Shown: in pieces, positions 11,039 through 22,899 of the stretch | Numbering within the stretch: the first letter of the stretch is position 1 | Layout of the letters: the number at the start of each line of letters is the position of its first letter | Source: Scalesia atractyloides | Lineage: Eukaryota; Streptophyta; Magnoliopsida; Asterales; Asteraceae | DNA length: 64,000 bases | Assembly (NCBI GenBank): GCA_947069175.1 | Contig: CAMTDV010000012.1 | Coordinates: 35,682,341 to 35,746,340 of the forward strand | Reading direction: 5' to 3' | Notes under the pieces: generated by a model | Told to the model about the DNA's origin: nothing | Seen by the model: the letters and a program-made list of their open reading frames with translations, nothing else | Database searches by the model: none | Made by a program: the position numbers and the translations under genes

Positions 11039-11510
11039 AGTTTTTTTTTATTAAGTGAGCTTTAACTTTAATTTAGTCTAGAATTTATTAACTTATGATT
11101 ACCTCAGACTATTAGTGAGTTAATCTTAAATAACACACGTCCAAACTGATAATTCAGTTTTCAAACGATTGCATTTTTCCAAAAAAAAAGTGCCGAAAAC
11201 TTGATATAATTACACCTATTTGAAATCCCATAAGAAGAGAATAGTTGGCAACCATGCCAACAAACTCTCTTGTCATCAACAATTTACAAAATCAAAAGAT
11301 GAACCACGCAAACAGTCACTGCCTTCCTACATTAAAATCTATGATTACTCTACACCCACCCACACACTTGAAAGATATTCATATCCTCCAATGCCAGTTT
11401 GTTTTGTATCCCAAAAAGAACTTTAGCTTCAAAATCGCCAAGCCGGTTATCATCGTCATCATTATTCATTTACGAGTCAAGCATCTCATCTTGTATTTCA
11501 TTGGGTGCAA
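11039..11510 (-). other. XPO1 3' region
   Basis: Downstream of the annotated XPO1 stop on the minus strand. The part nearest the gene (11470-11510) is the family's usual C-terminus in another frame, ending in TAA at 11470-11472. The remainder is probable 3' UTR and intergenic DNA with nothing else recognisable. Confidence 0.5.
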
Positions 11511-14500
11511 TTAGTCCAGGAATGCTAAGCATCCGTTGTCGCTCTTTTTCTTTCGAGTGGCTGCTTCTTCTGCATACAAATCCTTGTTATCCTGCACAGC
11601 ATATATTTTTATTATTTAATATGTTTTGTTTTCATAACCTTCAGAAAAAAATCACGTATATTCATTCCTCAGATAGTAAGTTACTTACTTGTGTTGCAAA
11701 TTCTTTAGACTGCACAAGGAAATCCCTTATGTGGTTCTTGAAAGTAGAAAGATCAGCTCTCGACTCAAACAGTCCATTAACAAACCTAGTTACCTGAATC
11801 ATGAATGGCGGTCAAAAACAATGAAAAATATATAAGAGGGCAATTTTATAATTACCCAACCAAAAATATTAAATCAAGTATAATACCCATTCAAAGCACT
11901 TAAAATTTCATATTTACTTGTTTTACTAAATACAATTTACAAGATGACCATTATAACCTTCTTCCCCTTAAACTAGAAACTCTCATTTAACCTAAATCCT
12001 TACATAAGGTGATTTTGACAAATATGATATTATTCAAGTTTTGAGCGGGGTACATGAAACTATCCCCAAAAAATAAAAATAAATATAATTCTATTTATTA
12101 CCTCTGATGCTGGAATATTGGGGAAAGAACCACACAGAAGCTTAATCGTATACTCTCGAACAAAAGCCCCATTATTAGGGTAAGAATATGGAACGGTAGA
12201 AGCATCCCATAAAGGTTCGGTTAATGCACCAGATTCCACCTGAAATTCTCATTGTTAATCATTTCAAATTACCGAATTTTCACATAAAATAAGAATTTTG
12301 GTCGATAAATTACGAGGCAGAATAAGTGCTGCAGCACTAAAACATGCAGCTTGAAACCAGGTTTATGGAATGTGTCAGTTAAGACAGCAAATATTTCTTG
12401 CACAATCAGCACGAAGTAAGATCGGTAGAACTGATTACGGAATTCAGAAGTCTGCCACGTCAGAAAGTGAGGATTTTAGGATAAGGATACTTAAACAAAA
12501 CATGTAGCATTATTCAAGAGTCTCGGAAATCAACCAACCTGAAAATTTTTAAGCATCTCTAATAATAAATTAAGCCCGGTTTCAGCAATGTTTCTCTCGG
12601 TGTGTCGGAAAGCCCACATGACAGAATCCATAACAAGCTTTAGTTGCTGATACGTAAAAAAGAGTTATAAATATAAGATGTTAACTAGAACAAAAGAAAA
12701 CAAATTTAGGTAAAGGTGCGAGAACATTTATAATTCCACATAATAATGAATTTTACTTTATTTCTATCAAGTATGGGTTGAACAAGATCATCAAATGCAT
12801 CCAAGGATCAAATTACGAGTAAGATAGAATAACAAAACAGAATTTAATTTGGATAACAAATTTCCGAAAACAAACCTCGGGTGACAAAAGTATTAAAGCT
12901 CCGAAACAATGAGTAGCAATGGCCCGAAGCAATGAGAAAAACTTGAGCCGGTGTTCCGGGTAGTCTTCAAAATTCTTTGTAATCATCTATATACCACAAA
13001 TACAACTACCGTCAAACATGGGAAAAAGATAAATACACCATGTAACACGCAAAATAAGATCAATGAACCAAAAAATTCTAACCTCCAAGGTGCACTGGAA
13101 AACAGCTTCAAATATACGAGGAACATCATCTATCATTGCAGCCTTATACCTAAATTTGAAACAGAAAATAAAGCAGTTAAGAACAATATTTTTGGATGAT
13201 TCCAACCAGTATGACCCATTTGACCATGAAAAGAACTATAACGAATACTTGTTAATGATTGTGGCAAAGAGAGACAAAACTTCAGACTCTCGCGCATCAG
13301 GCACGTTCCTAGCATAATCCCCAAGCACTGGATCCATCATCGGGGGCACAAATTGCTTTCCTATTTGTGGTTGATCTTCAGCCTTATCTAGAAACGTCTC
13401 AATCAGCTTCAGTGTTTCCTTCTTTACAGATCTGTTTCGAGACAAACGATACATAATCCAAGACTCCAACATGTTATTAATAATTTAGCATAATGATATA
13501 AACATTGTACCTCAGAAGTTTTACATAAGAAGTCCTAGATGCATAGGGCCCACCTTCGGCAATGGTTGATGATATAAGCTCACTGTACATTCTGATTAAA
13601 ACATGATAAATTCAGGAGGTAAGTGTTAACAGCTGAAAAACATTGGATCATGTTAAAAAAGGTGATCAGATTTTGAAACATACTTGTAAACATTAAGCAT
13701 GTCCAAAAAGATGAGGGTTATTTGTGACAAAAAATGTGTCCCGAGTGCACTAGCAGCACTTGTATTTGTCTGCAAAAAACAGAACCGAACTAAATACCAA
13801 ACAGTAAACAAAAAAATTACATAACATCACAAATAATCGCAACAAACCTGCAATATATTAAGCACGGCTCTAACCACATCCTGATCCTTTAAGTAATCCA
13901 CACTACTGCGTGCTTGTCCTATAATCTCAGTCCATCTCTGCATGAAAATATAAGTCAACATATATCATAATATTCTGTGTTATACTAAAAAAACCTTCTA
14001 GAAGAATCGTACCTGATTAGGAAGATTCATCAACCTCTGCAGATATTCCTCCCGTTTTGCTGCCTCAGTTTCCGCCTGAATCATACAACCAACCTACCAA
14101 AACAATAAATAGCAACAAAGTGGTGTAAATAACTAAATATAGAATAAATTTTGCATATTTATGAAGTGAAATGATATCGAGTAAACAGAACATTTCAACT
14201 TACAGATTCATAGAATGTATGTATCTGATGTGGCTCAAGGTCTATAATGGTTTTTGGGAGAGTGGTAAGCAGTTCTGAGACAAAAGGCTCACTCTCCCCA
14301 ACCTAAAACGACAACAACAAAATGTACATCATTATTAGGTTATTTACATCATATCTTATATCTACGCAGGTATAATAGTAGGGAACAACTGTGAAAACAA
14401 GAAATAGATTACATCATAAGTTACAATTTACCTGCAATATGACGAACTTGCGCTTGCATTTCTGAACAATTTTCAAAAATGTGTCGCATGCCATATCCTG

Positions 14501-17500
14501 AACCCCGGGGTGTGTTTCGTGCATGAACTCAAACAATTTGTTGACAACAGTTTTCAAGAACTTCCAATGGGCTCTTAGAAATCTTGGATATTGTCCAACA
14601 ACATACCTGGCAGTGCACCAAAAGTAGAACATTAACGTTAACGGTTAACCAACTACTGTATAATAGACACTTGCCCTGTTATTATGCATAGTCATACATC
14701 AAACAGACAAACACAACATACATGATATTACTTGCAATAACAGCTTTGTTGTCCTTTCCTTTTGTAATTTCACAGAGATTTAATAGATCACGAATAACCA
14801 TCACGAGAAATCTGTTCTCCTGCCAAAAAAAAAACATTTATGATAACATAAATATAAAGTGAAGCATAAACTTGTATGTTGTCCATAGGGCCCCACATAT
14901 ATGGTTACCTGTTCTTCCATCATGGACCCGGATATCGATCCTATTGCCCAACATAACGTGTTCAAGTTGTTCCACGTCCAATCTTCGCCATTTAGTTGTT
15001 TGCTTAGTTTCTTCAGCATCTATTTACAGTCAGATTGAAACGAATATAAAAAATTTACAATATTGCATTTAGAAAATAAGAACAAACTGAAAGCAGATTA
15101 TGTTCATCTTAGAAAAAACAGCAAATACGTGGGGTATCGGTAACAGTAAAAGTAGAGATGCTAAACGGGTCGTGTCCGCAGATCCAACCCAACCCAAACC
15201 CGAACATTTAAAAAAAACAACCCGATAATTGTGTCATACTTATGAACCCGAAATCGACCCGAATATTCGCGGGTTGACCTGAACACAACCCATTCAGCCG
15301 AATTTTTTTTATTTTTTAGCAAATTAATATATTAAATTAAAATTTTACTACAAAAAACACAAACGTATATAACACAAATACATTTTAATTATAAAATCTT
15401 GTATCAATTTCTCTTTCTAAGTTATAACTGTGGCATAAAATACCCACCCCATAGTTATCGATAGCGAATAGCGTTCAATAGCGACAGGCTACCTATATGC
15501 TACGTAGCGATAGCGACGAAATAGCGCCCGGGCGCTATTTCGTGTTTAGCGATAAGGTAGTAGAAAATTTTAAACATAAAAATATAGCTATTTATAATTA
15601 TATGCATATATTATAATGTTAATTTTATACTTTATATGTATAGATTTGTAAGTTTAAGAACCAAATGTAAACTGGTGAAGATAGAGGGGGTTAAATGTTA
15701 AAATACACAAACTAATTTCACTCTTTTTTATGTAAAAATTTACAAGTTAGAGGATAAATGTAAACTACAGAAAGACAGAGGGGCTAAATTGTAAAACTAC
15801 ACAAACTAATTTAAACCTCAATATCTAATCCGTCACCCCATTTGTAACCTCCGCCGTCCAGATCCACCGCCGCCATGAAATTACAGAAAAGCAGTGGGAA
15901 AACTACTATGAACGCACCGCTTCTTTCTTTCCATCAATTTGAGCCTCTGGTTTCCCTCTTCCTCATTTCCGGCAGAAGTTGCGGCACCGGCGCCGGAATC
16001 TGCCATCGGACGTCGCTATTGGGTGGCATAGTACCTTGTAGCGGCATATGGCCGCGTCGCTACGCTATTCACGATAGCGTCCGCTATGGACGCTATTGAT
16101 AACTATGGCCCACCCAATTTAATTTATGACATAAAACATATTGTAAAAATATAATAGAAATGGGTTAAACGGGTCAACCCACCAGCACCAACCCAACCAA
16201 AGGACCGGATTGACAAGAACCTGACCCGTTTAGCTAAACGGGTTCGTGGTTCAACCTGAAACTGGCCCGAGTCTGTGACTTAACCCAAACCCGCGAATTT
16301 CGTGTTAGGTTCGTGTCGTGTTCTCGGGTAGTGTCAGAAATTCACACCCCCAAGTAAAAGTTCTCAGAAACCATACCTGCTTTTCAGTGTCATTATGATC
16401 AAGATGGCACAAGTAAATAAGCGTTTCTCTCATTATCTGCAGCAATAAACTTAATTTAGCCAAAGAAAAAACACTGGTTTTTTTCAAGTATATATCTATA
16501 TCTTCCCGTATATGTAAGTTTGAATATTACCTTATATTGAACAAGAACATCATTGTCTTTCAACGTTTCACGGACGATATTCCCATTTTCATCTTCAACA
16601 ATTAGAACTTCTTCAGGTTTCGCCATGCGAGATATCATAAGCAGTCTTAATTTTGACATTGGTGCAGAATAGAGCTGGCGTCTTTGCATCAATTGTGTAC
16701 CATGACCATCAGTGATACCAGGAATCATCTGAGTCTATTGTTGTTTAACGGAAACAAAATTCATGATTAAGGACACAATCGTACAAAAAAATGCAATAAG
16801 GAACATAATCTACCTGCAGTCCCATCATGTTTGCAGTTGCTGCAGGATTATCAAGATTGTGGTTTGCCTCAAAAAGCTCTAACACCAATAAATTCCAATA
16901 ATCCAAACAAACCTATTCACATAGATTGAAAAAAAAATAATACATAATGACCGCCAAACAGCACCATGACAGAAGATTAGTATCCCAATTGGAAAGATAA
17001 AGATACAAAATGAATACACCATACCTTAAACACTTCTGTATCATCCACATAAGAAATGTTCAAGAGATACTCAAGACCCATCAAAAGTGCAGCAATGTTC
17101 TCTTGTGAGGATTCGAGAATGCGAATATGAAACTGCATCCAGAGCGTTCATAATAAATTAAACATTTTTATCTGATATTTGTTATATAACATTTTTATCT
17201 GATATTTGTTATATATGAAACTTGCCTTGTAAAATGAAGTGAAAAACAAAGCCAGATTCTGAATAAATGCCTGATAGCAAATAAAAGAAGAAAAAAATTA
17301 AGAGTCTATTTATTTATACAACCACATTGCCTAAGCATAACATTCACTTCCTGTTAGAATCCACAATCACCTGCTCCTCACTAGAGCCATTTCCATATGC
17401 ATCTGGTATATTTGTGCTAACTGGAAGAACCGTCTAAAAAACAAACACAAAATAGAATAAAACAATGGGACAGATGTACAAATATAAGAGTTTAATACAT

Positions 17501-19971
17501 CCCTTCAATATTGAAATTCTAACATACCTGCAACTGAACCATAAAGATGGTATACATTTTAGCATATTGCAGGTTGTAAAAATCCCCAAAATTCAAGGCT
17601 GCAACCTGTGACAATGAATGCATGACAGATACGTGTTAGTTGCAAACTTGTGATAGTATCAAAACAGCCATGTGTACTGCTTTTTAAGAACTGGAATAAG
17701 TGTTACCTCTGTCAAGCACTGAAGAGTCAGATTACGGTATGATGGCACAGGAAAAAATTTAAGGAGTGTCTCCAGCTGTAACACAAACCAACAGTGGTTG
17801 CAATTTCATGAAATTTGCATGTAAAAATGTTTGTTATATTTAGTTCCATGAGGATGAATATACACACCAGTGGAGATTCAAATATATAGCCCAAAGGAAT
17901 CCATGAAAGAAAAGCATGTAATGTGGCCAGTGTAGCCCTGATTAGCTCTGCTCTTTGAGATGCAGATAGAACATATAAGCATAACTCATGTATGAGTTGA
18001 AACTCGCTGTTTCCAACAACATAACACACTTTAGTTGGAATTTGACTTAAGCATCAATCATCGTATCAAAATTCTGAGAATATAAGGTTACTATTACCTG
18101 TTCAGAGATTGCTTAAGCTCCTTGATCTTCTGTTGGGTCATTTCACCCCTGGAAAAATCAAATACCTCTTCACTTAGAAGCTGCAAAGAAGCAAATCTAC
18201 ATTTAAACCACATATGCAAGCACAAAGCAACCAGAAACAAAGATTAAAAGAAATTGGACGCACTTTCAGTATCACCATACAGTTCTCACATAATGTTTCA
18301 CTAGTTTTTGCTGCAGTAACCAGGTCCGGGATAAAGCTTCGCCACCTGGCAGGCCACTCATGTTTCAAAATCTGCACTCCAATCATCCATTTGCATGTCA
18401 CTTCATTATAATATCCAAATCAAAACTGAACTGGCAGCAACAAGGGAAACAAGTAAAATATCTCACCTGAACTAGTATAATGTTAAGCTTGTTAACATAC
18501 AACCTTTCTTGCCGAAAAGAAACCTCATTACTCGAAAGCTATATACAAGAAAAATTAATTATATTTCAAATGAGTTTAAAATTTTATAATAATGTAAGAA
18601 AGGAGGATATGAAAAAACAAGAACCACGGCAATCCATACCTTCACAATAACATTGGATATGTAGTTTTTCATTCCGTCCCGTTGCTCAACAGGCAATACA
18701 TTCCATCTATATTTGATAACACCCTCAAGAACCTGTAAGACAGAAAACTAGTAAATTCTATCTGCCATGCAGCTACAAAATTGCCAAATAAAAATGACGT
18801 ATTAAACCACTATAGTTGGTATTAGAACACTAAGTAGTTACATAGATAATTTAATTTGGGAAGCCACGAATTCTCTAATGTTTGTTAACATTTGTAATTT
18901 TAAACTATGTTTGTGACTAACAGATCACAGAAGATAAAATTAGTTACCTGTAAAGCAAAAAACTTGGTGTTTAAGCTCTGTGTACTGGACAGAATGTGAA
19001 CCACTTGTAGCCACATATCGGGATTGTTTTGTAACTCCCGCAATATATGATCAGCAGCAGTCCTCTGTATTATTAGCATGTATCATTAAAAACATACTGA
19101 GAAAAACATGAACAGATCAACATGACCAAGTAAGAGAATGAGAGTATGATACATCACAACAGATAAACATTACATAGACCAATGATCAAGTTCGACCCAT
19201 TCTTAAGACAAGTAATTTCTTATCTACCACAGTTACATAATGCTTTTGGTATCCCGATGAATTGCCCTTTTTACACGCTACAATTAGCAGATTTTATCTT
19301 TTTTATTGGATATTACTATAAGCTTTCTAAGAAGTTTTTGGTATGCTTGCTCATTCCAAAGTTACAAATATGTAATCCTTGAAGGTTTATAACATGTTTT
19401 GTACCACATTCAACTGATCTACTATGTACAAACCTAAACACTAGCAACACAAACAATCAAAACCTTGCGCAATCAACAATCAGCCGGCATTTTCAATCAA
19501 TAATTCCAGTTCCTACTAATTTAGAGAGTGCAAATCTCAGCATACCAACACAGTAAACAACAATAACTTTTAAAAAGGATTCAAGTCAATCAGCAATTTC
19601 AATTATAACATTTGCAACCATTACAACAACAATCAACCCTAGGTTCGTTCTAAACCACTTCCTACAATTTATCGTACATGCAAAACGTGATACAACTGCA
19701 CTTATACGCAATCAAAAGTAACGAGTAATGTACGAGCATCATCAGATAAACGTATATCGATCAAACAACAAGCAATTAACCTCCGATAACAACTATAAAA
19801 CTGTTCAATCGCATCACATTACTCTTAATTTGTATAAAATCAAGCAAAACAGATAAGAAACTGCAAACAAACCTCATCCTTAGATCCGGTGCCATAGAAG
19901 GCAGCAACGGTGGCATCAAGCAGAGCAACATCAATCGGTTGACTTAAATCCCTAAGCTTCTCCGCCGCCAT
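11511..19971 (-). CDS. XPO1: Exportin-1 (CRM1), nuclear export receptor, 31 exons
   Basis: Exons on the minus strand: 19873-19971, 18948-19064, 18640-18732, 18467-18538, 18264-18371, 18098-18180, 17868-18006, 17707-17775, 17528-17605, 17371-17433, 17226-17270, 17025-17132, 16814-16912, 16531-16734, 16377-16436, 14909-15019, 14722-14819, 14432-14606, 14204-14302, 14013-14093, 13848-13937, 13684-13769, 13511-13591, 13249-13431, 13083-13149, 12876-12986, 12539-12646, 12314-12451, 12102-12239, 11689-11793, 11511-11591. Phases agree throughout, giving 1062 aa; family members have about 1075. XPO1 is a karyopherin of HEAT repeats that binds Ran-GTP and leucine-rich export signals and carries proteins and RNPs out of the nucleus. 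Visible marks: N-terminus MAAEKLRDLSQPIDVALLDA, Ran-binding CRIME region in exons 1-5, acidic HEAT-9 loop (EEVLIVEDENGNIVRET, about 432-448), and NES groove WNNLNTLCWAIGSISG with Cys502, equivalent to human Cys528, the leptomycin B target. Exon 11 uses a GC donor. A missing base in exon 31 replaces the conserved C-terminus with 14 residues. Confidence 0.93.
15153..16352. mobile_element. hAT-type element in XPO1 intron 15
   Basis: Flanked by a perfect 8-bp duplication, AGTAAAAG, at 15145-15152 and 16353-16360, the size typical of hAT. Ends are TAGAGATG on the left and, on the minus strand, TGGGGGTG on the right. Sub-terminal parts on both sides are rich in ACCCGAACC/GGGTTCGGG motifs, as in many plant hAT MITEs. 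No transposase. It accounts for most of the 1.36-kb intron. Confidence 0.75.
15443..16115. mobile_element. Inner TIR element nested in the hAT element
   Basis: Left end CCATAGTTATCGATAGCG and right end (minus strand) CCATAGTTATCAATAGCG form terminal inverted repeats. Repeated GATAGCG/CGCTATC blocks lie just inside both ends, including a self-complementary CGCCCGGGCG at about 15525. An open frame at 15875-16099 crosses it but matches nothing I recognise. Boundaries are good to about 10 bp. Confidence 0.6.
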
Positions 19972-20097
19972 CGGAGAGAAATTGTGGAGTGCGAGTAAAA
20001 CCCTAGAGTGGGGGGAAGAGCACCGGTGAAGGAAACAAGTGTACGGATGAAACCCTAAAGTGGGGAAAAGGGAGGGGACGGTATATACAGATTCTAG
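19972..20097 (-). promoter_or_regulatory. XPO1 leader and core promoter candidate
   Basis: Two AAACCCTA telo-box motifs (about 19998-20005 and 20050-20057 on the plus strand), common upstream of plant housekeeping genes, lie 30 and 80 bp before the ATG. A TATA-like TATATAC is at about 20081-20090, roughly 110 bp upstream. CT-rich leader sequence on the minus strand fits a plant 5' UTR. The exact transcription start cannot be read. Confidence 0.45.
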
Positions 20098-20206
20098 AAG
20101 AGAGAGAGAGAGAGAGAGAGATAAGTGTGTGTGTGTGTATATAATAAAAAAGACAGCTTCAAAATGAAGCAGAAGAAATGGTAAGAGAGAGAGAGAGAGA
20201 CTTTGA
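20098..20206. repeat. GA and GT microsatellites upstream of XPO1
   Basis: An AG run at about 20098-20121, a GT run at 20127-20138 and a second AG run at 20186-20201. On the XPO1 strand the AG runs read CT, a frequent feature of plant promoters and leaders. Confidence 0.8.
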
Positions 20207-20439
20207 AAGGAGGCCTTCCCTCCTCTTTTAATATTTTTATTTTTTTATGTTTTATATTATGTGTGTCATCTTTTTATAGTTCTTTTCCTTCTCTTTTTTT
20301 TCATGTTTGTTACGGTTCTTGGTTTTTTAAATAGAGATTTTAAATTTCTTTTATAAATAATAATTTGGTACATTGGGATTGCCCAAGTTTCATAGCGGGT
20401 TGGTTAGAAATTGGTTGATGTCGTTTCGGCTTATTGTAA

Positions 20440-20625
20440 ATTTACAGTCATGTTAAGGCTTAGTGACCATTAGGTCCAGTGTTCGATTCCCACAAGGGGG
20501 TTTTCCTATATTTATTGGGTTTTCTCTGAATTAATGTATAGGCACTGTTGCCCAGTGGATCGGGTGATTCCACCAGTGACACGATGATACTCTAATAATC
20601 CACCAGTGATTCAAATTTGCCGTTA
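20440..20625 (+). mobile_element. Second SINE candidate
   Basis: A perfect B-box GTTCGATTCC at 20481-20490 follows an A-box-like AAGGCTTAGTGACC at about 20455-20468. The unit ends in TTGCCGTTAAAAAAAA at about 20632. The head could start as far left as 20375. Called from polymerase III boxes and tail only. Confidence 0.5.
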
Positions 20626-21139
20626 AAAAAAATAACGATTGAAAATTAATTAATTTGAGCTATTAATTAATTAACATTTGTAGTTCAGAAAAAAATTAAT
20701 GGATTGGAATTTGATTAATTTGAGCTATTAATTAATTAATAAATTGTTGTTGATGTTGTCAATAGTGTGATAAAAATATAAAATACGACTCTTCGGGAGA
20801 AAAAGGTAATTTTCATGCAATATCAAAACACGAGATATTAAGACTATATGATATATTGGATTATAGAGTGAAAGTTTGAAATTTAATACGCGATTTATTA
20901 AGACGATACGATATATTATTTATAAAAATGAAAAAGTTTGAAATTTAATTTACCGATTACCTTATTCCATTCAATGTAGTAGTTTTCTAACCTTCTAATA
21001 ACCAACGCTTTCATCTTATTTCTCTTTTTTAGTTTTTGAACATTATTTAAGATTTATTATAGTAGTAAAATTGACTACTCCATCGCATTGCGCTGGTTCC
21101 CTCTAGTAATATATAATTTCTTTAGAATGTAAATTGTAT
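20626..21139. other. AT-rich intergenic DNA
   Basis: No gene. A direct repeat of about 27 bp (GATTAATTTGAGCTATTAAT and neighbours) occurs at about 20645 and 20715. Nothing else stands out. Confidence 0.5.
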
Positions 21140-22079
21140 AAACTAATGATATTATGGTTCATGGTTGTTACTAGGTGATTGTAATAAATGTAACAAATAG
21201 CTGAATGAAAATTATTGAGGGGTCCGTTGTGTAAATAATAAATAACTAGTTAGCAATTAATGGCTCGCTTATAAGTTAGTTAACCATTAATTACTTTACT
21301 TAAGAGTTAAGATATTGAATAACAAGACGATGAGAAACTATCATACTTTTTTATTTATATTCTTCTTTCTACTTTTGCTCATAAAATGTATACTACAGTC
21401 AAAAGTCACTAGACTCCATTGTTACCGTAATAGAATACCCCAATTCAAAGTTGTGATGAGGAATAACAATGGAATGACAATGAGAATTAGGGGATTAAGA
21501 AGACTCTAAAGGTAAATTAGTTAGTGGATCGATAATCAACATACATAAGAAACAACATAACGAATTGCAAGACGATGATAGTTGATTATATTTTTTATTT
21601 GTATTCTTCTTTCTACTTTTGCGGATAACATATTAACATGTATATTGGAGATAAAGGTCACATTGTTACCGGAATAGAATACCTTGACTAAAGTTGTGAT
21701 GAAGAATTAAGAGACAAAGAAGACTATTAAGGCAATTAATGACTCTGTTATGATTTAGTAAATTAACTCATAATCAATATACATAAGAATCAACATAATG
21801 AATAACAAGAAAATGATAATTGATCATACTTTTTTGTTGTCTTCATTCTACTTTTGCTCATAACATGTATATTGAAGTCGTAGGTTACCATACTCAATTG
21901 TTACTAGAATAGAATACCCTGATTGAAAGTTGTGATGAGAAATCAGGAGACCAGGAGACTCTTAAGACAATTAATGGCCCGCTTATAAATTAGTTAGTTA
22001 CTTGTTAACTAATGTACTTAAGAATTAACATAATGAATGACAAGAAAGTGAGAATTTATCATACTTTTTATTTGTGTCA
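21140..22079. repeat. Tandem array of about 235-bp units, left part
   Basis: Three full units and part of a fourth, starting near 21255, 21510, 21732 and 21968. Each unit has the same order of phrases: AATTAATG..TTATAAATTAG, AAGAAACAACATAA, CAAGACGATGAGAATTGATC, CTTCTTTCTACTTTTGCTCA, CATTGTTACC, GTTGTGATGAGGAAT and AGAAGACTCTTAAGG. The copies have diverged by substitution and small indels. The fourth unit is cut at 22079 by a copia insertion and resumes at 27981. Confidence 0.75.
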
Positions 22080-22274
22080 TGTTGTAAAACTAGCTTAATA
22101 GTGAATAAGAAAAGAAGAAAATAATAACAAGGAGAAGAAAATGAACTGATATTTTATTGATTAGAGATGTGTTATACAATGAGATACAATATCCTATATA
22201 TAGGAGAGAGAAACTTGGTGAACAAGATACTCTATACATGGAGTTGATAAACATAATAATATATATTTATAATA
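22080..22274 (-). repeat. 3' LTR of the 5.9-kb copia element
   Basis: Starts TGTTGTAAAAC and aligns along its length with 27788-27980, including the shared TTGATTAGAGATGTGTTATA and GGTGAACAAGATACTCTATA phrases. The last bases are AATA where the other LTR has AACA. Confidence 0.85.
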
Positions 22275-22899
22275 CTCCCCCTTAGTTATCAACCTAATGC
22301 TTGGAGATGTTGCTTTGTTAAAAACCTTGCTAGAAAAACTCAGTGGGACAAAACCATAGCTAAGAGAAAAGGAGTGCAACTTGTAATATATATTTTCTCC
22401 CTCTGATGCTTCTAGATCAGGTATGTTGCCTCATTAAAAACCTTACTAAGAAAACTAATAGGACAAAACTTAGTTAAAGGAAAAAGAGAGCAAGTTAAAT
22501 AAATCTCCCCCTCATTATAATACGTATCCTTCAAGTGACATGTGGCCATCTTTCTTGAAAGTTGATCAAAGCTTTTGTAGCCGATGATTTGTCGCTTGAT
22601 CCCTTAATGTGCAATCATTTATGTTGAGCAATGTTGTATAATCTTCCAACGAGACTTTAGGTACCTCATTTCAAAAAAAATTATATGAACCAAACTTGTT
22701 TTGATGGGTTAGTAAAATATAATAAAATATCGTTTATACCTTAAATATTTTTTTAAACTCATTTCAATGTCTTCTCGCTTGACTAAGGCTATATCATGAC
22801 AATAAGCTCAATTGGAAGATATTATAACCATATGTAGCTAGTAAAACATATTAATGCACATATGTATTTGACGATGGTACTTCTAGAATGAGAATCTCT

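Noticed and set aside
19065..19872. Possible gene in XPO1 intron 1 (frame 19182-19382)
   Set aside because: AT-rich intron sequence with no recognisable protein motif.
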